From: JADHUC01 sp964617665
Lineage (GTDB): Bacteria; Planctomycetota; Planctomycetia; Pirellulales; Pirellulaceae
Length of the DNA stretch: 7,754 bases
Direction: 5' to 3'
NCBI GenBank assembly: GCA_964617665.1
Contig: CAZUAH010000629.1
Location: 1 to 7,754, forward strand
Under the pieces are notes generated by a model. It was given only the letters and a program-made list of their open reading frames with translations. It was not told where the DNA came from and did no database searches. Shown one piece after another: positions 6,567-7,754 of this stretch. The position numbers and the translations under genes were made by a program. The stretch's first letter is position 1, and every line of letters starts with the position of its first letter.

Positions 6567-7715
6567 ATGAATGAGCAACGACCGATTGGACGCCGTCGAT
6601 TTCTCGGCACGGCAAGTGCCCTACTTAGTGCCCCTTACGTCATTCCGTCCACGGTCCTGGCCGCACCGGGCAAACCGGGCGCCAACGATCGAATCACCCT
6701 GGGACACATTGGCGTCGGTGGCATGGGAAGCGGCCATTTGGCTCGCGGACTCACTTTTCGTGACCTTGGCTCCACCAATGTCGCGGCCGTCTGCGACGCG
6801 GATGAGAAGAGACTCGCCAGCAGCGTCAAACGATGCAGCGATAAAGGCGTCCGCGTTCAACCCTACGCCGATTATCGCTATATCCTCCAGCGGAAGGACA
6901 TCGACGCAGTTATCATCGCCACGCCCGATCACTGGCACGGCGTGCAGACGGTGCACGCATGCGAGACGGGCAAACACGTCTACGTGGAAAAGCCTTCGTC
7001 TGTCACGATCGAAGAAGGGTCGGCAATGATCGACGCCGCCCGGGCGAACGAGTGCATGGTGCAAGTCGGCGCTCAAGGACGCAGCGGCATGCCCGCCTAC
7101 TACACATGCCGAGCAATCCGTAACGGGATCATTGGCCGAGTGACGAGTGTCGACTGTTGGCACTATGCCAACCCGATCGACCAGACCCCAGTGCCCGACA
7201 GCGCACCGCCGCCCGAGTTGGATTGGGACATGTGGCTTGGCCCGTTGCCTTGGCGACCATACAACCAACGCTATTGTCACGGAGTGTTTCGCTGGTTGCT
7301 GGAGTCAGGTGGCGGTCAGATTCGCGACCGCGGCGCCCACCAATTCAGCACGATTCTGTGGTGTTTGGATGCCGACGGACCGCTCTCGTTTACGGTCGAA
7401 GCGACCGGCACGCCGCCCGTCAAAGGACTGTGGGATTGTCCGCCGAACATGGATGTTACTTACGAGTTCGAAGATCCCGAATGGACACTCATTTGGAGCC
7501 AACCGGGAAGGAAAGCGGGCAAGACCGAGTTCGGCCAGGTTTTCTACGGCGAAAATGGTAGCCTGCTTCTGGAGTGGGAAGGCGCCCGCAAATGGGCCGA
7601 ACCCGAAGCGATCAACTACGAGGTTCCTCCGGGCGGATTCGAGCCTTACACGCCGAACCTCCACAAGGACTTCGGCATGAACCACATGGACGAATGGCTG
7701 AAGCCACCGCACTAA
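6567..7715 (+). CDS. Tat-exported Gfo/Idh/MocA family oxidoreductase, apparently short at the C-terminus
   Basis: A 382-residue NAD(P)-dependent sugar/inositol-type oxidoreductase predicted to be exported folded through the Tat system. The leader is G8-R-R-R-F-L-G14 followed by a mildly hydrophobic stretch ending near STVLAAPG (28-35). The Rossmann loop is HIGVGGMGSG (47-56), followed by AAVCDAD (73-79), IIATPDHWHG (116-125) and the family's YVEKP motif (139-143). DRGAH (254-258) provides the likely catalytic His258. ATG 6567 is chosen because it starts the Tat leader and AAGGCAGG lies at 6553-6560. The protein stops at NHMDEWLKPPH. In relatives this motif is normally followed by roughly 50 or more residues (C-x-R-x-R-x-x-P...HR... 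region), so the gene may be truncated by a recent mutation, or may be an unusual short form. The substrate is unknown. It is divergent from DUF1846 and shows no visible link to the sugar operon. Confidence 0.88.
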   Translation: MNEQRPIGRRRFLGTASALLSAPYVIPSTVLAAPGKPGANDRITLGHIGVGGMGSGHLARGLTFRDLGSTNVAAVCDADEKRLASSVKRCSDKGVRVQPYADYRYILQRKDIDAVIIATPDHWHGVQTVHACETGKHVYVEKPSSVTIEEGSAMIDAARANECMVQVGAQGRSGMPAYYTCRAIRNGIIGRVTSVDCWHYANPIDQTPVPDSAPPPELDWDMWLGPLPWRPYNQRYCHGVFRWLLESGGGQIRDRGAHQFSTILWCLDADGPLSFTVEATGTPPVKGLWDCPPNMDVTYEFEDPEWTLIWSQPGRKAGKTEFGQVFYGENGSLLLEWEGARKWAEPEAINYEVPPGGFEPYTPNLHKDFGMNHMDEWLKPPH

Positions 7716-7754
7716 AATTCCGTTGGCGCGGTGCAGGCGGTTGTGAGGCTAAGC
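7716..7754. other. Short tail of the window, no feature seen
   Basis: These 39 bases follow the oxidoreductase stop and run to the window edge. No terminator hairpin, ribosome binding site or recognisable protein fragment is visible. The other reading frames do not restore the missing oxidoreductase C-terminus. Confidence 0.5.

Noticed and set aside
7694..7753. Open frame starting at an ATG inside the oxidoreductase 3' end and running to the window edge
   Set aside because: Only 20 codons, no clear ribosome binding site, and no resemblance to the missing oxidoreductase C-terminus or to another family.

Overview
The window looks like chromosomal DNA of a moderately GC-rich bacterium, most likely a planctomycete. 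This is an inference. It rests mainly on the Tat-exported, extracytoplasmic-type Gfo/Idh/MocA oxidoreductase (GRRRFLG twin-arginine leader), a paralogue family that is very abundant in Planctomycetes, and on the company it keeps with sugar-nucleotide genes. No rRNA, tRNA, mobile element or CRISPR array was seen.

Layout: (1) Bases 1-4716 hold five tightly packed plus-strand genes that form one sugar-activation operon. In order they are a GDP-mannose 3,5-epimerase (GME; its first residue or residues are cut by the window edge), a compact GHMP-family sugar kinase, a protein with two tandem nucleotidyltransferase (HIGH-type cytidylyltransferase) domains, a short mannose-1-phosphate guanylyltransferase (ManC type), and an extended-SDR NAD(P)-dependent sugar epimerase/dehydratase. 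Gaps between them are 40, 1, 28 and 4 bases. (2) Bases 4741-6258 on the minus strand encode a full-length DUF1846 protein, convergent with the operon. (3) Bases 6259-6566 are a 308-base divergent intergenic region that should hold the promoters of both flanking genes. (4) Bases 6567-7715 encode the Tat-exported Gfo/Idh/MocA oxidoreductase, which appears to lack its usual C-terminal part.

How the genes may work together: ManC would make GDP-mannose from mannose-1-phosphate and GTP, and GME would convert it to GDP-L-galactose (or GDP-L-gulose). The GHMP kinase plus the nucleotidyltransferase resemble a separate 'anomeric kinase then nucleotidyltransferase' route, similar in logic to nucleotide-heptose pathways. 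The SDR could tailor either product. The sugars probably feed a surface polysaccharide, although no glycosyltransferase lies inside the window. The most unusual points are the tandem nucleotidyltransferase with one degenerate and one intact active site, the compact GHMP kinase with an atypical glycine loop, and a plant-like GME in a bacterial sugar cassette.
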